A stretch of DNA of 64,000 nucleotides from DASYXT01 sp035934555. GTDB taxonomy: Bacteria; Verrucomicrobiota; Verrucomicrobiia; Limisphaerales; UBA8199. Below the pieces are notes generated by a model. The model saw only the letters and a list, made by a program, of their open reading frames with translations, made no database searches and was not told the DNA's origin. The stretch spans positions 62,001-126,000 of the forward strand of contig DASYXT010000055.1 in assembly GCA_035934555.1 (NCBI GenBank), written 5' to 3'. The translations under genes were made by a program, and so were the position numbers. Shown one piece after another: positions 43,274 to 52,509 of this stretch. Each line of letters starts with the position of its first letter. The first letter of the stretch is position 1.

Positions 43274-45028
43274 GTGAGAATTTGGTTCGTTTTTGCGTGG
43301 GTGTGCGCGGCGGCAGTGTGCGGCGTAGCGCCGGGGGAGACCAACGTTTTCGAGCAGCCGGACTCGCCGCAACCGGCCGGCGAAATCGATCAACTCGTTT
43401 TCCCGCAGTTAGCCGAGCAGCATCTCCAGCCGCGCCTCTGTTCCGATGCCGTCTTTGTCAGGCGGATTTACATCGATGTGCTCGGCAAGCTGCCCACCGC
43501 CAAAGAAGCCAGCGATTTCCTCCAAGACGCTGACCGCGCGACCAAGCGAGCTCGGCTGATTGAGGCCGTGCTGAACCGGCCAGAGTTCGCCGACTACTGG
43601 GCGATGAAATGGGGCGACATCCTGCGGATTAAAGCCGAGTTCCCGGTCAATCTCTGGCCCAATGCCGCCCAGGCGTATCATCACTGGGTGAAAGAATCCC
43701 TCGCCCACAACCAACCGTACAACCAGTTCGCGCGCGAGTTGCTCACCTCCAGCGGCAGCAATTTCCGCGTCGGCCCGGTGAATTTCTATCGCGCGATCCA
43801 GAACAGAACACCGGAAGGAATTGCCCGGGCGGTGGCGCTGACCTTTATGGGCGCGCGCGCCGAGCTTTGGCCCACGAACCAACTGGGGGGCATGACGGCT
43901 TTCTTCTCGCAAATCGGCTATAAGCCCACCGGCGAGTGGAAAGAGGAAATCGTATTTTGGGACCCGTTAGGCTTGAGCGGCCGCGAGGGCGCGCCTGGCC
44001 GCGCCGCTGTGACCCAAATCGCGCCGGCGGCTGAGGACCCCGGGCAGTTTGAAGTGGCGGCTCGCACAAATCTGCCGCCGGCTGAAGGTGTTTTCCCTGA
44101 CGGCACCAGGGTAAAACTGGGGAGTGACCGTGACCCGCGCGAAGTGTTTGCCGACTGGCTAATCCGGCCGGAGAACCCGTGGTTCACGCGGGCGATTGTG
44201 AACCGCGTCTGGGCCTGGTTGCTGGGCCGCGGCATCATTCAGGAACCGGACGACATTCGCGCGGACAATCCTCCCAGCAATCCCGCCCTGCTCGCCTGTC
44301 TGGAGAAGGAACTGGTTGCGGATCACTACGACCTGAAGCGGTTTTACCAATTCGTGCTCAATTCGCAAACCTACCAACTCTCCCCGCTCCCACAGCGGGG
44401 GAACCCCAACTCCCGGTTGCCCGTCTATTACCTGCGCCGGTTGGATGCAGAAGTCCTGGGTGATGCCATCAACGAGGTCACCGGCACGTCCGACCTCTAC
44501 ACCAGCCCGATTCCCGAGCCATTCACGTACATCCCAAAGGATGTGCCGGCCGTCGCGTTGCCCGATGGCAGCATCAGCAGCCCGTTCCTGGCGTTGTTCG
44601 GGCGCTCCGCCCGCGCCACCGGCATGGAAAACGAGCGCGACAACAAACCAACGCCTGCGCAATGGCTTTTCCTGCTCAATTCGAGCGATCTCCAGCGCAA
44701 ACTTGCGCAAGGAACAAACATCCAGGCCATCGTCGGCTTTGGCGGGAGGAGCAAGCCAGCCGCTCGAATCGCACAAGAGCTTTACCTGACAATTCTGTCT
44801 CGCTTGCCAACGCAGGAAGAGATGGACGTGCTCTCCTCTTATGGCGGAAGCCCAAGGCCAAATTCCCGCGTGAGGAAAGCCCAACCTGACCGGTCTAATC
44901 AGGCTGACCGGGTTGAAAAAGACGAAAATGCTCCCTCGGCTAAACCAGTCCTGGTCAAGACGCGGCAGGACTGGCTGGATGTGGCTTGGGCGCTGATCAA
45001 TAGCGAAGAGTTCCTGTACCGGCACTGA
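43274..45028 (+). CDS. DUF1549/DUF1553-domain secreted protein
   Basis: 584 residues from a GTG at 43274, with a short signal peptide (FVFAWVCAAAVCGVAPGE). DUF1549 spans ~40-230 (FVRRIYIDVLGKLPTAKEAS, WAMKWGDILRIKAE), DUF1553 ~290-580 (ADWLIRPENPWFTRAIVNRV, YQLSPLPQRGN, YYLRRLDAEVLGDAINEVTG, TPAQWLFLLNSSDLQRKLAQ, ALINSEEFLYRH). Such proteins are abundant in Planctomycetota and Verrucomicrobiota, often fused to a cytochrome c domain that is absent here. Molecular function unproven. First gene of an operon with DUF1501 and PPC genes. A 67-residue low-complexity charged stretch precedes the final motif. Confidence 0.9.
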   Translation: MRIWFVFAWVCAAAVCGVAPGETNVFEQPDSPQPAGEIDQLVFPQLAEQHLQPRLCSDAVFVRRIYIDVLGKLPTAKEASDFLQDADRATKRARLIEAVLNRPEFADYWAMKWGDILRIKAEFPVNLWPNAAQAYHHWVKESLAHNQPYNQFARELLTSSGSNFRVGPVNFYRAIQNRTPEGIARAVALTFMGARAELWPTNQLGGMTAFFSQIGYKPTGEWKEEIVFWDPLGLSGREGAPGRAAVTQIAPAAEDPGQFEVAARTNLPPAEGVFPDGTRVKLGSDRDPREVFADWLIRPENPWFTRAIVNRVWAWLLGRGIIQEPDDIRADNPPSNPALLACLEKELVADHYDLKRFYQFVLNSQTYQLSPLPQRGNPNSRLPVYYLRRLDAEVLGDAINEVTGTSDLYTSPIPEPFTYIPKDVPAVALPDGSISSPFLALFGRSARATGMENERDNKPTPAQWLFLLNSSDLQRKLAQGTNIQAIVGFGGRSKPAARIAQELYLTILSRLPTQEEMDVLSSYGGSPRPNSRVRKAQPDRSNQADRVEKDENAPSAKPVLVKTRQDWLDVAWALINSEEFLYRH

Positions 45029-45185
45029 AGGCCGGGGAGCGTGGAAGTGTTAAGCGTGGAGCGGGAGAGCGTGAGAGCGTAACGCCCGAGCCGCGCGGAA
45101 CGTCAGATATGAAGACCGAATGAAACTGGATGCCTCGATAAGCCTGGCGGAGAATGGCCGGATTTAAGCTGCGAAAAGTGCGAAT

Positions 45186-46559
45186 ATGAATCCAAACTTT
45201 GAGTCAATGGGCCTGCAGTTAAGTCTGCCGATGAACCGGCGGGAGGCGCTGCGATTGAGCTTGTTCAGCACGGCGGGGTTGTTGGCGGGGTTGCCGGCAC
45301 TGCGGGCTGGCGAGGCTGCGTCCCAGTCCGGACCCGCGCCGGGCGCTAAACCCGCCCGGGCCAAGTCGGTTATCCAGATCTTCCTGTGGGGCGGGATGTC
45401 ACACAATGACACCTGGGATCCGAAACCGGATGCCGGCTACGAGTACATGGGCGACTTGCGGAAGGCTGTGCCCACCAACGTTGACGGCATCCAGCTTGGC
45501 GAACTGTTCCCCACCTTGGCCAAGCAAGCCGATAAGTTCTCGCTCATCCGCAGCATGACTCACCGCAACAACGGCCACGAGACCGCAGCTTACCTTGTGC
45601 AGACAGCCCACACGCCTGGCGAGCGGCTGGCCTATCCGAGCGTTGGCGCCGTGTTCGCGCTGTTCAAAAGCCGCGAGTACAAAGGCCTGTTGCCGCCGTA
45701 TGTCGTTTTAACCCAGCCGCAGGGCCGTTTTTCCGAGGAAGGTTTTCTGGGACCGCTATACAAACCCTTCGCCACGGGTGGCGACCCCAACGCGACGCGG
45801 TTCGATGTCGAAGGTCTCTCAGGCAAAGGCATCACGCCGGAACGGCAAAAAGCCCGCAGCGCTTTACGCGATAAGCTCGATACGATGGGGCTCTGCATGG
45901 CGTCCAACCCGCAGCTCGGGGTCTCCACCGAGGCCAGGAAACAAGCGTACGATCTGATTTTCGGACAAGGCCGTGAAGTGTTCGATCTGACCAAGGAGAA
46001 GCCCGAGTTACGCGATCGTTATGGCCGCCACACGTTCGGCCAGGATTGTCTTGCGGCCCGACGAATGGTCGAGGCGGGCGTGCCGTATATCGTCATCAAT
46101 TTCCCCGGCGGTTGGGACACCCACAGCAACCATTTCCCGACGATGCGCCGGCAATGTCCGCAACTGGACCAGGGGCTGGCGATGTTACTGGAGGATTTGC
46201 AGCAACGCGGGCTGCTCGACAGCACTTTGGTGTGGTGCGCGGGCGAATTTGGCCGCACGCCCAAGGTCGATTGGCAGCCGCCCTGGAACGGCGGTCGCAA
46301 TCATCATGGCGAGGTGTTCACGGTGCTGGTCGCGGGTGGCGGATTCAAGGGCGGACACGTTGTCGGTGCGTCCGATGCGCGGGCGGAGGAAGTCAAAGAC
46401 CGGCCCGTGTATCCGGTGGACTTACTGGGCAGCATCTATGCCTTGGGCGGCATCGATGCCAACGCCAGGCTGCCCCACCCGATGGGCGCAGAAGCGCACG
46501 TTCTGCCTGGCTCGGAAGAAGGCGCGAAGTCCGGCGGTTTGTTGACGGAGATTATGTAA
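45186..46559 (+). CDS. DUF1501 family protein
   Basis: 457 residues. An N-terminal MNRREALRLSLFSTAGLLAG resembles a Tat signal, so a start at 45231 is also possible. DUF1501 belongs to the alkaline-phosphatase/sulfatase superfamily: KSVIQIFLWGGMSHNDTWDP (metal site region), FPTLAKQADKFSLIRSMTHR, VINFPGGWDTHSN, LVWCAGEFGRTPKV and NGGRNHHGEVFTVLVAGGGF carry the Asp/His ligands. The substrate is unknown. Almost always encoded next to DUF1549/1553, as here (157 bp downstream). Confidence 0.93.
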   Translation: MNPNFESMGLQLSLPMNRREALRLSLFSTAGLLAGLPALRAGEAASQSGPAPGAKPARAKSVIQIFLWGGMSHNDTWDPKPDAGYEYMGDLRKAVPTNVDGIQLGELFPTLAKQADKFSLIRSMTHRNNGHETAAYLVQTAHTPGERLAYPSVGAVFALFKSREYKGLLPPYVVLTQPQGRFSEEGFLGPLYKPFATGGDPNATRFDVEGLSGKGITPERQKARSALRDKLDTMGLCMASNPQLGVSTEARKQAYDLIFGQGREVFDLTKEKPELRDRYGRHTFGQDCLAARRMVEAGVPYIVINFPGGWDTHSNHFPTMRRQCPQLDQGLAMLLEDLQQRGLLDSTLVWCAGEFGRTPKVDWQPPWNGGRNHHGEVFTVLVAGGGFKGGHVVGASDARAEEVKDRPVYPVDLLGSIYALGGIDANARLPHPMGAEAHVLPGSEEGAKSGGLLTEIM

Positions 46560-46560
46560 G

Positions 46561-48795
46561 ATGCGCGCTCGGCTTTCGGCCTTGGGACTTCTTCTGCTCC
46601 CGTGGGTGTCACTGGCTGCCCCCGGTCAGGGCCCGCAGCGCCCGTATCTTGGCTACGTTTATCCGGCGGGCGGACAACAGGGCACAAACGTCCAGGTCCG
46701 GGTCGGTGGACAAGCCTTGGAAGGCGTACACGAAGTTCTGGTCAGCGGCTCAGGCGTGAGTGCGAAAGTGCTCGAATTTCACCGGCGCCTGAATTTTCAG
46801 GAAATGCGCCTGCTCAATGAGCAACTCCGCGCTTTACGGGAGCAGACTGTTACCGGGGCGGCTATGGCGGGGTTGCTGCCGGACGACAGCACGAATGCAC
46901 CCAGCCAAACCAGCACCAACACCACCGCGCTGGAAGAGCAACGCGCCGACGCCGAAGCCAAACGCCGGACTGCACGCAAACTCATCGATAAGATCGAAAA
47001 CCGCACCTTCGAGTTTGAGCCCAACCCCGCCAGCGCGTCGCTGGCTTCCATTGTCTTACTCGAGATCAAAGTCGCTGCCAACGCCCAGCCCGGCGAACGG
47101 GAATTGCGCCTCGTGACGTGGCGCGGCGTCTCTAATCCGCTCGTGTTCTACGTCGGGCAGGTGCCGGAGTTCTCGCGCGAGCCGTTGCCCATCACTCCCA
47201 AGCAAGTGCTCGGCAAGGAGGCCGATGCGTTGCGCAACTTGCCGCCCGCCCCCGAAGAGCGCATTTCGCTGCCGTGCACCGTCAACGGCCAGATTGCTTC
47301 CGGCAAAGTGAACCGTTACCGGTTTGAAGCGCGACGCGGACAAAAACTAGTAATGACGACTCTGGGGCGCCAGCTCGTGCCCTTTATTGCCGATGCGGTG
47401 CCAGGCTGGTTCCAACCGGTCCTGGCGGTCTATGACGCAAATGGCAAAGAGCTGGCCTATCAAGGCGATTACGAGTTCAAACCGGACCCGACTTTGTTTT
47501 TTGACGTGCCTGCCGACGGCGATTATGTGGTGGAGATTCATGACAGCCTGTATCGCGGCCGTGAAGATTTCGTCTATCGAATCACCCTCGGCGAGTTGCC
47601 GTTCGTCACCAGCGTTTTTCCTTTGGGCGGCAGGCTCGGGGTTGCCCTCAAACCGGAGCTGAAAGGCTGGAATCTGGATGGCGGTGCGCTGACCGCGGTA
47701 GCCGATGCGGTTGGTCCCGGTATCCAAACACTGCGGACGAAACGCGATGGCTTGGTTTCCAATCCCATTGCCTTCGCGCGGGATACCTTGCCGGAAGCGC
47801 TCGAACACGAGCCCAACAACACCAGCGCCACCGCGCAGAAGGTCAACTTGCCCGTGATCATCAATGGCCGCATCGACCCGCCGGATGACCGCGATGTGTT
47901 TACCTTCGCCGGCAAATCCAACCAGGTGATCGTCGCTGAAGTGCTCGCGCGCCGGTTGGATTCACCTTTGGATTCGGTGCTGAAGCTGACCGACGCCAAC
48001 GGCCGGCTGCTCGCATTTAATGACGACCATGAAAACCTCGCAGCCGGTCTGAAAACTCACCAGGCCGACTCCTATCTCATGGCCCGGCTCCCTGCCGATG
48101 GCGCTTACTACGTCCACATCGCTGATGCGGCACAACATGGCGGGGCGCAGTATGGTTACCGCCTGCGCATAAGTGAGCCGCGGCCGGACTTTGATCTGCG
48201 CGTGGTTCCTTCGAGCCTGAGCCTGCGCGCGCGTTCAAGCGGCTCCCTGACGGTCTATGCCCAACGCCGCGATGGCTTTGCCGGCCCAATCACGCTGACG
48301 CTGCAAGACCCGCCCCAAGGGTTCTCCGCTGCGCCGGCGACGCTTTGGCCCACACAGAACATGGCGCAGATGACGGTCCGCACCCGGCTGCTCTCAACGG
48401 CCGAACCCGTGACGTTGAGCATTGCCGGCACCGCCCAAATCGGTGAACGCGAGTTGACGCGCGTTGCTTTGCCGGCCGAGGACCGCATGCAGGCCTTTCT
48501 CTGGCGCCAACTGGTGCCGGCCAAAGAACTGTGCGCGATGGTATTCGATCCCGCCTTCGTGCCGCCCTCCCGCCGGTTGGCGCGTGCCCGCGCAGCTTCT
48601 CTCACCGCCACCAATCTTACGGTTGTAACCAACTCACCTGCCGGTACCAATTCGCTCGCCGCGGCCGATAAACCCAAGTTCACTCAGCAACAGGTCCAGA
48701 TGCGTCTGCGCGAGCTGCGCGTCCTCTTCGACGAAGGCCTCTTCACCGACGAGTTTTACGCCGAAAAAGTCGCCGAATGCCAGGCCGGCGAGTAA
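46561..48795 (+). CDS. Secreted protein with bacterial pre-peptidase C-terminal (PPC) domains
   Basis: 744 residues; starts one base after the DUF1501 stop, so translation is likely coupled. Signal peptide: ALGLLLLPWVSLAAPG. An early beta domain (YPAGGQQGTNVQVRVGGQAL) is followed by a charged helical insert and two PPC-like modules (~235-350, KVNRYRFEARRGQKLVMTTL; ~430-545, DRDVFTFAGKSNQVIVAEVL). The last ~150 residues include an Ala/Thr-rich linker and a helical tail (LRELRVLFDEGLFTDEFYAE) of short-linker type. PPC modules aid secretion or binding. Third gene of the operon. Confidence 0.87.
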   Translation: MRARLSALGLLLLPWVSLAAPGQGPQRPYLGYVYPAGGQQGTNVQVRVGGQALEGVHEVLVSGSGVSAKVLEFHRRLNFQEMRLLNEQLRALREQTVTGAAMAGLLPDDSTNAPSQTSTNTTALEEQRADAEAKRRTARKLIDKIENRTFEFEPNPASASLASIVLLEIKVAANAQPGERELRLVTWRGVSNPLVFYVGQVPEFSREPLPITPKQVLGKEADALRNLPPAPEERISLPCTVNGQIASGKVNRYRFEARRGQKLVMTTLGRQLVPFIADAVPGWFQPVLAVYDANGKELAYQGDYEFKPDPTLFFDVPADGDYVVEIHDSLYRGREDFVYRITLGELPFVTSVFPLGGRLGVALKPELKGWNLDGGALTAVADAVGPGIQTLRTKRDGLVSNPIAFARDTLPEALEHEPNNTSATAQKVNLPVIINGRIDPPDDRDVFTFAGKSNQVIVAEVLARRLDSPLDSVLKLTDANGRLLAFNDDHENLAAGLKTHQADSYLMARLPADGAYYVHIADAAQHGGAQYGYRLRISEPRPDFDLRVVPSSLSLRARSSGSLTVYAQRRDGFAGPITLTLQDPPQGFSAAPATLWPTQNMAQMTVRTRLLSTAEPVTLSIAGTAQIGERELTRVALPAEDRMQAFLWRQLVPAKELCAMVFDPAFVPPSRRLARARAASLTATNLTVVTNSPAGTNSLAAADKPKFTQQQVQMRLRELRVLFDEGLFTDEFYAEKVAECQAGE

Positions 48796-48989
48796 CCGAA
48801 TAACACAAGCCCGCAACCTGGGCTCTCTGCATTAACACGCCCATTCATGGAGGTGTAGGGCCGACGCGGTGGAAGCTAGAACCGTTTTAAGTACGAATTC
48901 AGCTTTTAAGCAGCTGAATAGATCACCGCCAAAACCGTCCAAGCCTTGTTGAGACACGGGTAGCTAACTTCGGTTAATCACATCGGGCA

Positions 48990-49544
48990 ATGAACACTTC
49001 AAATAATCGTCCTTCACTGACAAAAAAAATCGCCGTGGGATTGCTGTTGGCGCTCGTCGCGGTTTCCGGCGCGGCGCAATTTGCACCGCCCGGACGTCCT
49101 CCCGGGCGCCGGCTCGATCTCCCTGGGGCGCCGGGCCAAAGCTCCTCTTCGGAAATGACCAATGCGCCGTCCAATTACCTCGTGCGCATCGAGTGGAGCG
49201 ACAAAAGTAACCCAAGCGGCGCCATCGAGGTATTAACCGGCGAAGGCACGTTCCAGTTGAATTCTGCATTCCCGGGCTCGGCCAAGTCCGGCGAGCCGGC
49301 ACTCCTGACCCCGGTAACGCTGAACGGCACACTTAAGGTGCTCAACGAAAATCAAGCGCGCCTCGAATTGTTTCTCGGCCGCACTATCCCTTATTCCATC
49401 ACCGGTCCCGGCCAATCCTCGTCGATTCAACAAAGACAGGAAGGCATTACCGTCACCTTTTACGTGACTTTCGGCAAATCCGTCATGGCGCGAAAAGATG
49501 CCAATGGCGAAGTGAGCGTGCTAATCAAAAAGCAGGCGCCGTAA
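48990..49544 (+). CDS. Small secreted protein of unknown function
   Basis: 184 residues: N-terminal signal peptide (KKIAVGLLLALVAVSGAAQF), then a Pro/Gly/Arg-rich linker (APPGRPPGRRLDLPGAPGQ), then a beta-rich domain (NYLVRIEWSDKSNPSGAIEV ... ARLELFLGRTIPYSITGPGQ ... GITVTFYVTFGKSVM). I do not recognise a family. It lies 195 bp after the PPC gene, on the same strand. ATG at 48990 is close to a possible signal start and is the only good one. Confidence 0.65.
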   Translation: MNTSNNRPSLTKKIAVGLLLALVAVSGAAQFAPPGRPPGRRLDLPGAPGQSSSSEMTNAPSNYLVRIEWSDKSNPSGAIEVLTGEGTFQLNSAFPGSAKSGEPALLTPVTLNGTLKVLNENQARLELFLGRTIPYSITGPGQSSSIQQRQEGITVTFYVTFGKSVMARKDANGEVSVLIKKQAP

Positions 49545-49763
49545 CTAGCCGAATGGTTCGTTCTGCGGACCCAGCGCCGGAAACACCGCCCCAGGCGGCC
49601 AAAGCCAAACCCGGAATGAACGCCCCTGAAGCCCCACAAGAAGAAGATTAAGAAGTAGGATTAAGATTTCGTGGATGGGCCCCAGTGTTTCCCTTGGGCT
49701 CCTTTCAGCCGTGCCCCGGATTGCTGCGCTGGGAAGAGCGCACGATGTTTGGCGCAGCAGCGT

Positions 49764-50003
49764 ATGAAGATGTTATTCTTTTCAGCCGATACCGGGGAGG
49801 TGCAGCAGGTCAGCCAGGAATTCGCCAATGCCGGCATTGTTTGTGAAATTCGGCATTCGCATCACAAACGTAACGAGGAAGGGGATGCCGAGCTGTGGAT
49901 TCGCAATGATACCGATTGCCACCGGGCCTTTCTCCTGTGCGTTCAGCTCGGGATCGGGTTCGCCCGCAGGCCCGTGCCCGAAGTGATAGAAATGGACGCT
50001 TAG
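49764..50003 (+). CDS. DUF2007-like small signal-transducing-type protein
   Basis: 79 residues from the ATG at 49764; the frame is open to 49671 but the extension is not protein-like. MLFFSADTGEVQQVSQEFAN ... GIVCEIRHSHHKRNEEGDAE ... LWIRNDTDCHRAFLLCVQLG has the ferredoxin-like layout of DUF2007 (GlnB-like) proteins. Function unknown. Its 3' end is 26 bp from the convergent lpxD stop. Confidence 0.6.
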   Translation: MKMLFFSADTGEVQQVSQEFANAGIVCEIRHSHHKRNEEGDAELWIRNDTDCHRAFLLCVQLGIGFARRPVPEVIEMDA

Positions 50004-50029
50004 AGCTGGCTGGGCCGGTCCGCGCGCGC

Positions 50030-51061
50030 TCAATCAGCGCAGGCGGCTCTCAGCGCTTCGACCTGTTTCTCCAAGTCGCGCATGCGGTGGAGCAATTCAG
50101 GCAACTGTTGCAGCGCGATCATCTGGCGCTTGGCCTGCCTGTCCGCGGTGGCGGGAGTGCCCAGCACCCGCCCACCGTCAGGCACATCGCGCATGACGCC
50201 TGATTTGGCGCCGACGATGGCCTGGTTGCCGAGTTTCAAATGGTCCGCAATGCCGGATTGGGAGGCCACGACGACGTAATCGCCAAGCGTGGTGCTCCCG
50301 GCGAAACCCACCTGCCCGAGGATGAGGCAATTGCGCCCAATCACAACGTTGTGCGCGATGTGGACCAGGTTATCGATCTTGGTGCCCTGGCCGATAACGG
50401 TCGAGCCGAGGGTGCCACGGTCAATCGCGCAATTGGCGCCGATCTCGACGTCATCATGGATGATGACATTGCCCAGTTGCAGGATTTTCCGGTGATGTCC
50501 CTCGTCGAGCACGTAACCGAAGCCGTCCGACCCGATGACGGTGCCGGCATGGATGCTGACCCGCTGCCCAAGCTGCGTTTGCCGATACAGCACCACGTTG
50601 GGAAACAAACAGACGTCGTCGCCCAGTTGGCAATCGGCGCGCAGGTCATTGCCGCCCATCAATACGCAGCGCGCTCCCAGCCGAACGCGGGCACCCACAA
50701 CACAGTTCGGCCCAATGTGGGCGGTAGGAGCAACGCGGGCCGAATCGGCGATGACCGCGCTGGGATGAATGCCCTGCGGGTGTTGCTCTGGAGGAAAGAA
50801 CAGCGGCAGCGCCCTGGCCAGGCCGACGCGGGTGTTCGCCACGCGGATGAGCACCTTGCTCGAGGACACAAATGAACCGGCGACAATAATTCCCGCAGCG
50901 TGGCTCCGTTCGGCGGCAGCAAAATAAGAGGCATTCTCGGCGAAGGTGAGTTCGCCGGCCCTCGCGCGGTCGGCGGGAGCAAGGCCCGTCAATTCAACTG
51001 AACCGTCTCCAATGACCTGGCCCCGGAGGTGTTCGGCAACTTGGAGGGCGGTAAACGGCAT
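50030..51061 (-). CDS. lpxD: UDP-3-O-acylglucosamine N-acyltransferase
   Basis: Third step of lipid A synthesis: transfers a 3-hydroxyacyl chain from ACP to UDP-3-O-acyl-GlcN. The 343-residue product has the N-terminal uridine-binding domain (LAPADRARAGELTFAENASY), a left-handed beta-helix of hexapeptide repeats (SARVAPTAHIGPNCVVGARV onward), the catalytic His region NLVHIAHNVVIGRNCLILGQ and the C-terminal helix (ALQQLPELLHRMRDLEKQVE). Its presence shows a lipid A-bearing outer membrane. Two bases after the desaturase stop, so the two are coupled. Confidence 0.95.
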   Translation of the reverse strand: MPFTALQVAEHLRGQVIGDGSVELTGLAPADRARAGELTFAENASYFAAAERSHAAGIIVAGSFVSSSKVLIRVANTRVGLARALPLFFPPEQHPQGIHPSAVIADSARVAPTAHIGPNCVVGARVRLGARCVLMGGNDLRADCQLGDDVCLFPNVVLYRQTQLGQRVSIHAGTVIGSDGFGYVLDEGHHRKILQLGNVIIHDDVEIGANCAIDRGTLGSTVIGQGTKIDNLVHIAHNVVIGRNCLILGQVGFAGSTTLGDYVVVASQSGIADHLKLGNQAIVGAKSGVMRDVPDGGRVLGTPATADRQAKRQMIALQQLPELLHRMRDLEKQVEALRAACAD

Positions 51062-51063
51062 AG

Positions 51064-52137
51064 CTAAGCTCCCGGCGCCATATCGCGGAGCCCGACCATT
51101 TTCGCAGCTTCGGGGTCCCAGACCTTCAAACGCAGGCAGCGCAGAATTTCCAACGGCCGCAGCGAGGTGGTCTTGGGGGTCTGCAACTCGGCGATCCCGG
51201 CGACGGCTTCGGGCAAACGGTAAAAGGGGATGCGCGAGTTGAGGTGATGCACGTGGTGATAACCGATATTGGCGGTGAACCAGGCGACCAGCGGACCGGA
51301 AACGAGGAAACTGGAAGATTCCAATGCGGCTTTGTCGTAGCTCCAGCGGGCGTTGTCGCTAAAGGATACGCTGGGGAAATTATGCTGGGCGTAAAAGAGA
51401 TAACTGCCGATAGCGCTAGCGACAAAATGAGGGATGATCAAAGTCAGGAATAAGGCGGGCCAACCGAGCAGCCAGGTGATTCCGACACCGAGGGCGATGT
51501 GCAGCACGAACGCGCACAAACCGTCCCAGTGTTCCCTCGGTTTAGTGAACGACGGATAGAGGCACATGCCGTACAAGAAGACGAAAATGTATCCGAACAA
51601 AATCGTCAACGGATGGCGCATAAAGAGGTATTTAAAGCGCGTTCCCCGGGAGGCCCTGAGGTACTGCTCTTTGGTCATGATTGGGTAGGAACCGATGTGG
51701 GAGCCGCGGAGCTTGGAGTTGTGATTGTGATGGTGGTTATGGGAGCTGCGCCAGACACTGCTCGGGCTCAGAATGAGGATCCCAAAGGCCCGCATCAAAA
51801 ACTCCGCCAGCCGCGAATGCGGCAGGATGGCCTCGTGCTGTTGATCGTGGTAAATGACGAAAAACCGCAGGTACAGCAGGCCGGCCAGAAGACTGCAAAC
51901 GATTCTTCCGGCAAGGTCGAAGTTCCAAATTGTCCCGACAAGGGCTCCTGTCAACAGCGCCGCGGTGGAGAGCACGTAAACCCAGCTTCGCGCGGGGAAA
52001 TCCGTCGCGTAATGTTTGGTTGCCAGGATGATTTCCTTGCCCACTCGCCTGCGAGCCGCGCAGTTTGCCGAGCGGGTCAAGGTTGGTTCTTCTCCCCCTT
52101 GGATTGCGTAAGTTTGCTGGTTTACGGGGGAAGACAT
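51064..52137 (-). CDS. Membrane fatty acid desaturase
   Basis: 357 residues. Integral-membrane di-iron desaturase with the three histidine boxes: IYHDQQHEAI (~97), WRSSHNHHHNHN (~131) and IGYHHVHHLN (~295). Four hydrophobic segments lie between them. It would introduce a double bond into an acyl chain or hydroxylate a lipid using O2. Coupled to lpxD with a 2-bp gap, suggesting a role in membrane or lipid A acyl chains (inference). The first ~35 residues are not conserved-looking; a later start is possible. Confidence 0.9.
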   Translation of the reverse strand: MSSPVNQQTYAIQGGEEPTLTRSANCAARRRVGKEIILATKHYATDFPARSWVYVLSTAALLTGALVGTIWNFDLAGRIVCSLLAGLLYLRFFVIYHDQQHEAILPHSRLAEFLMRAFGILILSPSSVWRSSHNHHHNHNSKLRGSHIGSYPIMTKEQYLRASRGTRFKYLFMRHPLTILFGYIFVFLYGMCLYPSFTKPREHWDGLCAFVLHIALGVGITWLLGWPALFLTLIIPHFVASAIGSYLFYAQHNFPSVSFSDNARWSYDKAALESSSFLVSGPLVAWFTANIGYHHVHHLNSRIPFYRLPEAVAGIAELQTPKTTSLRPLEILRCLRLKVWDPEAAKMVGLRDMAPGA

Positions 52138-52509
52138 GGTTCGATAGGTTCAGTCGTAACGGTGAAGGGACATGCGCGCAAGCAGAATGGCCGCGGCATT
52201 ACCAGACGCGACAGGCAGAGAGTCCAGTGCACTCCCGGCCTGAATCTCGCCCATGCCCGAACTCTTCCACTCGCACACGCGAGGCACGGATCGGTGAAAC
52301 ACAGGCACATTTTGCTGCATCGCGCGCGCGAAGGGAAGAAAAAAGAAGGTGTGAGGCACGGCGGGATTCAGCTTTTCTGATTGGCCGGGCCAGGGAGCAG
52401 CGTAGAGCGGGAGAGCGTCCGAAGGAGAGAGGGAGGAACATGGGCAAGCCAGGGTAGGTCTATGCAGCCGACTCCCTATTAGTTGCGGAATCTCCGCCTT
52501 TGGACGGGT
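52138..52509. other. Intergenic region, no gene recognised
   Basis: 372 bp between glutamate dehydrogenase and the desaturase (both minus). Short minus-strand frames (52150-52359, 52199-52447) have no ribosome-binding site or family resemblance. Contains a GCGTAGAGCGGGAGAGCGT direct repeat also seen near 6690 and 45050. Confidence 0.45.

Noticed and set aside
49553..49651. 32-codon Pro/Ala/Glu-rich frame (MVRSADPAPETPPQ...)
   Set aside because: Starts 8 bp after the secreted-protein stop without a clear ribosome-binding site; low complexity, cannot be supported.
52150..52447. Short minus frames upstream of the desaturase
   Set aside because: Two overlapping frames in different registers with Arg/Ser/Cys-rich composition and no family resemblance.
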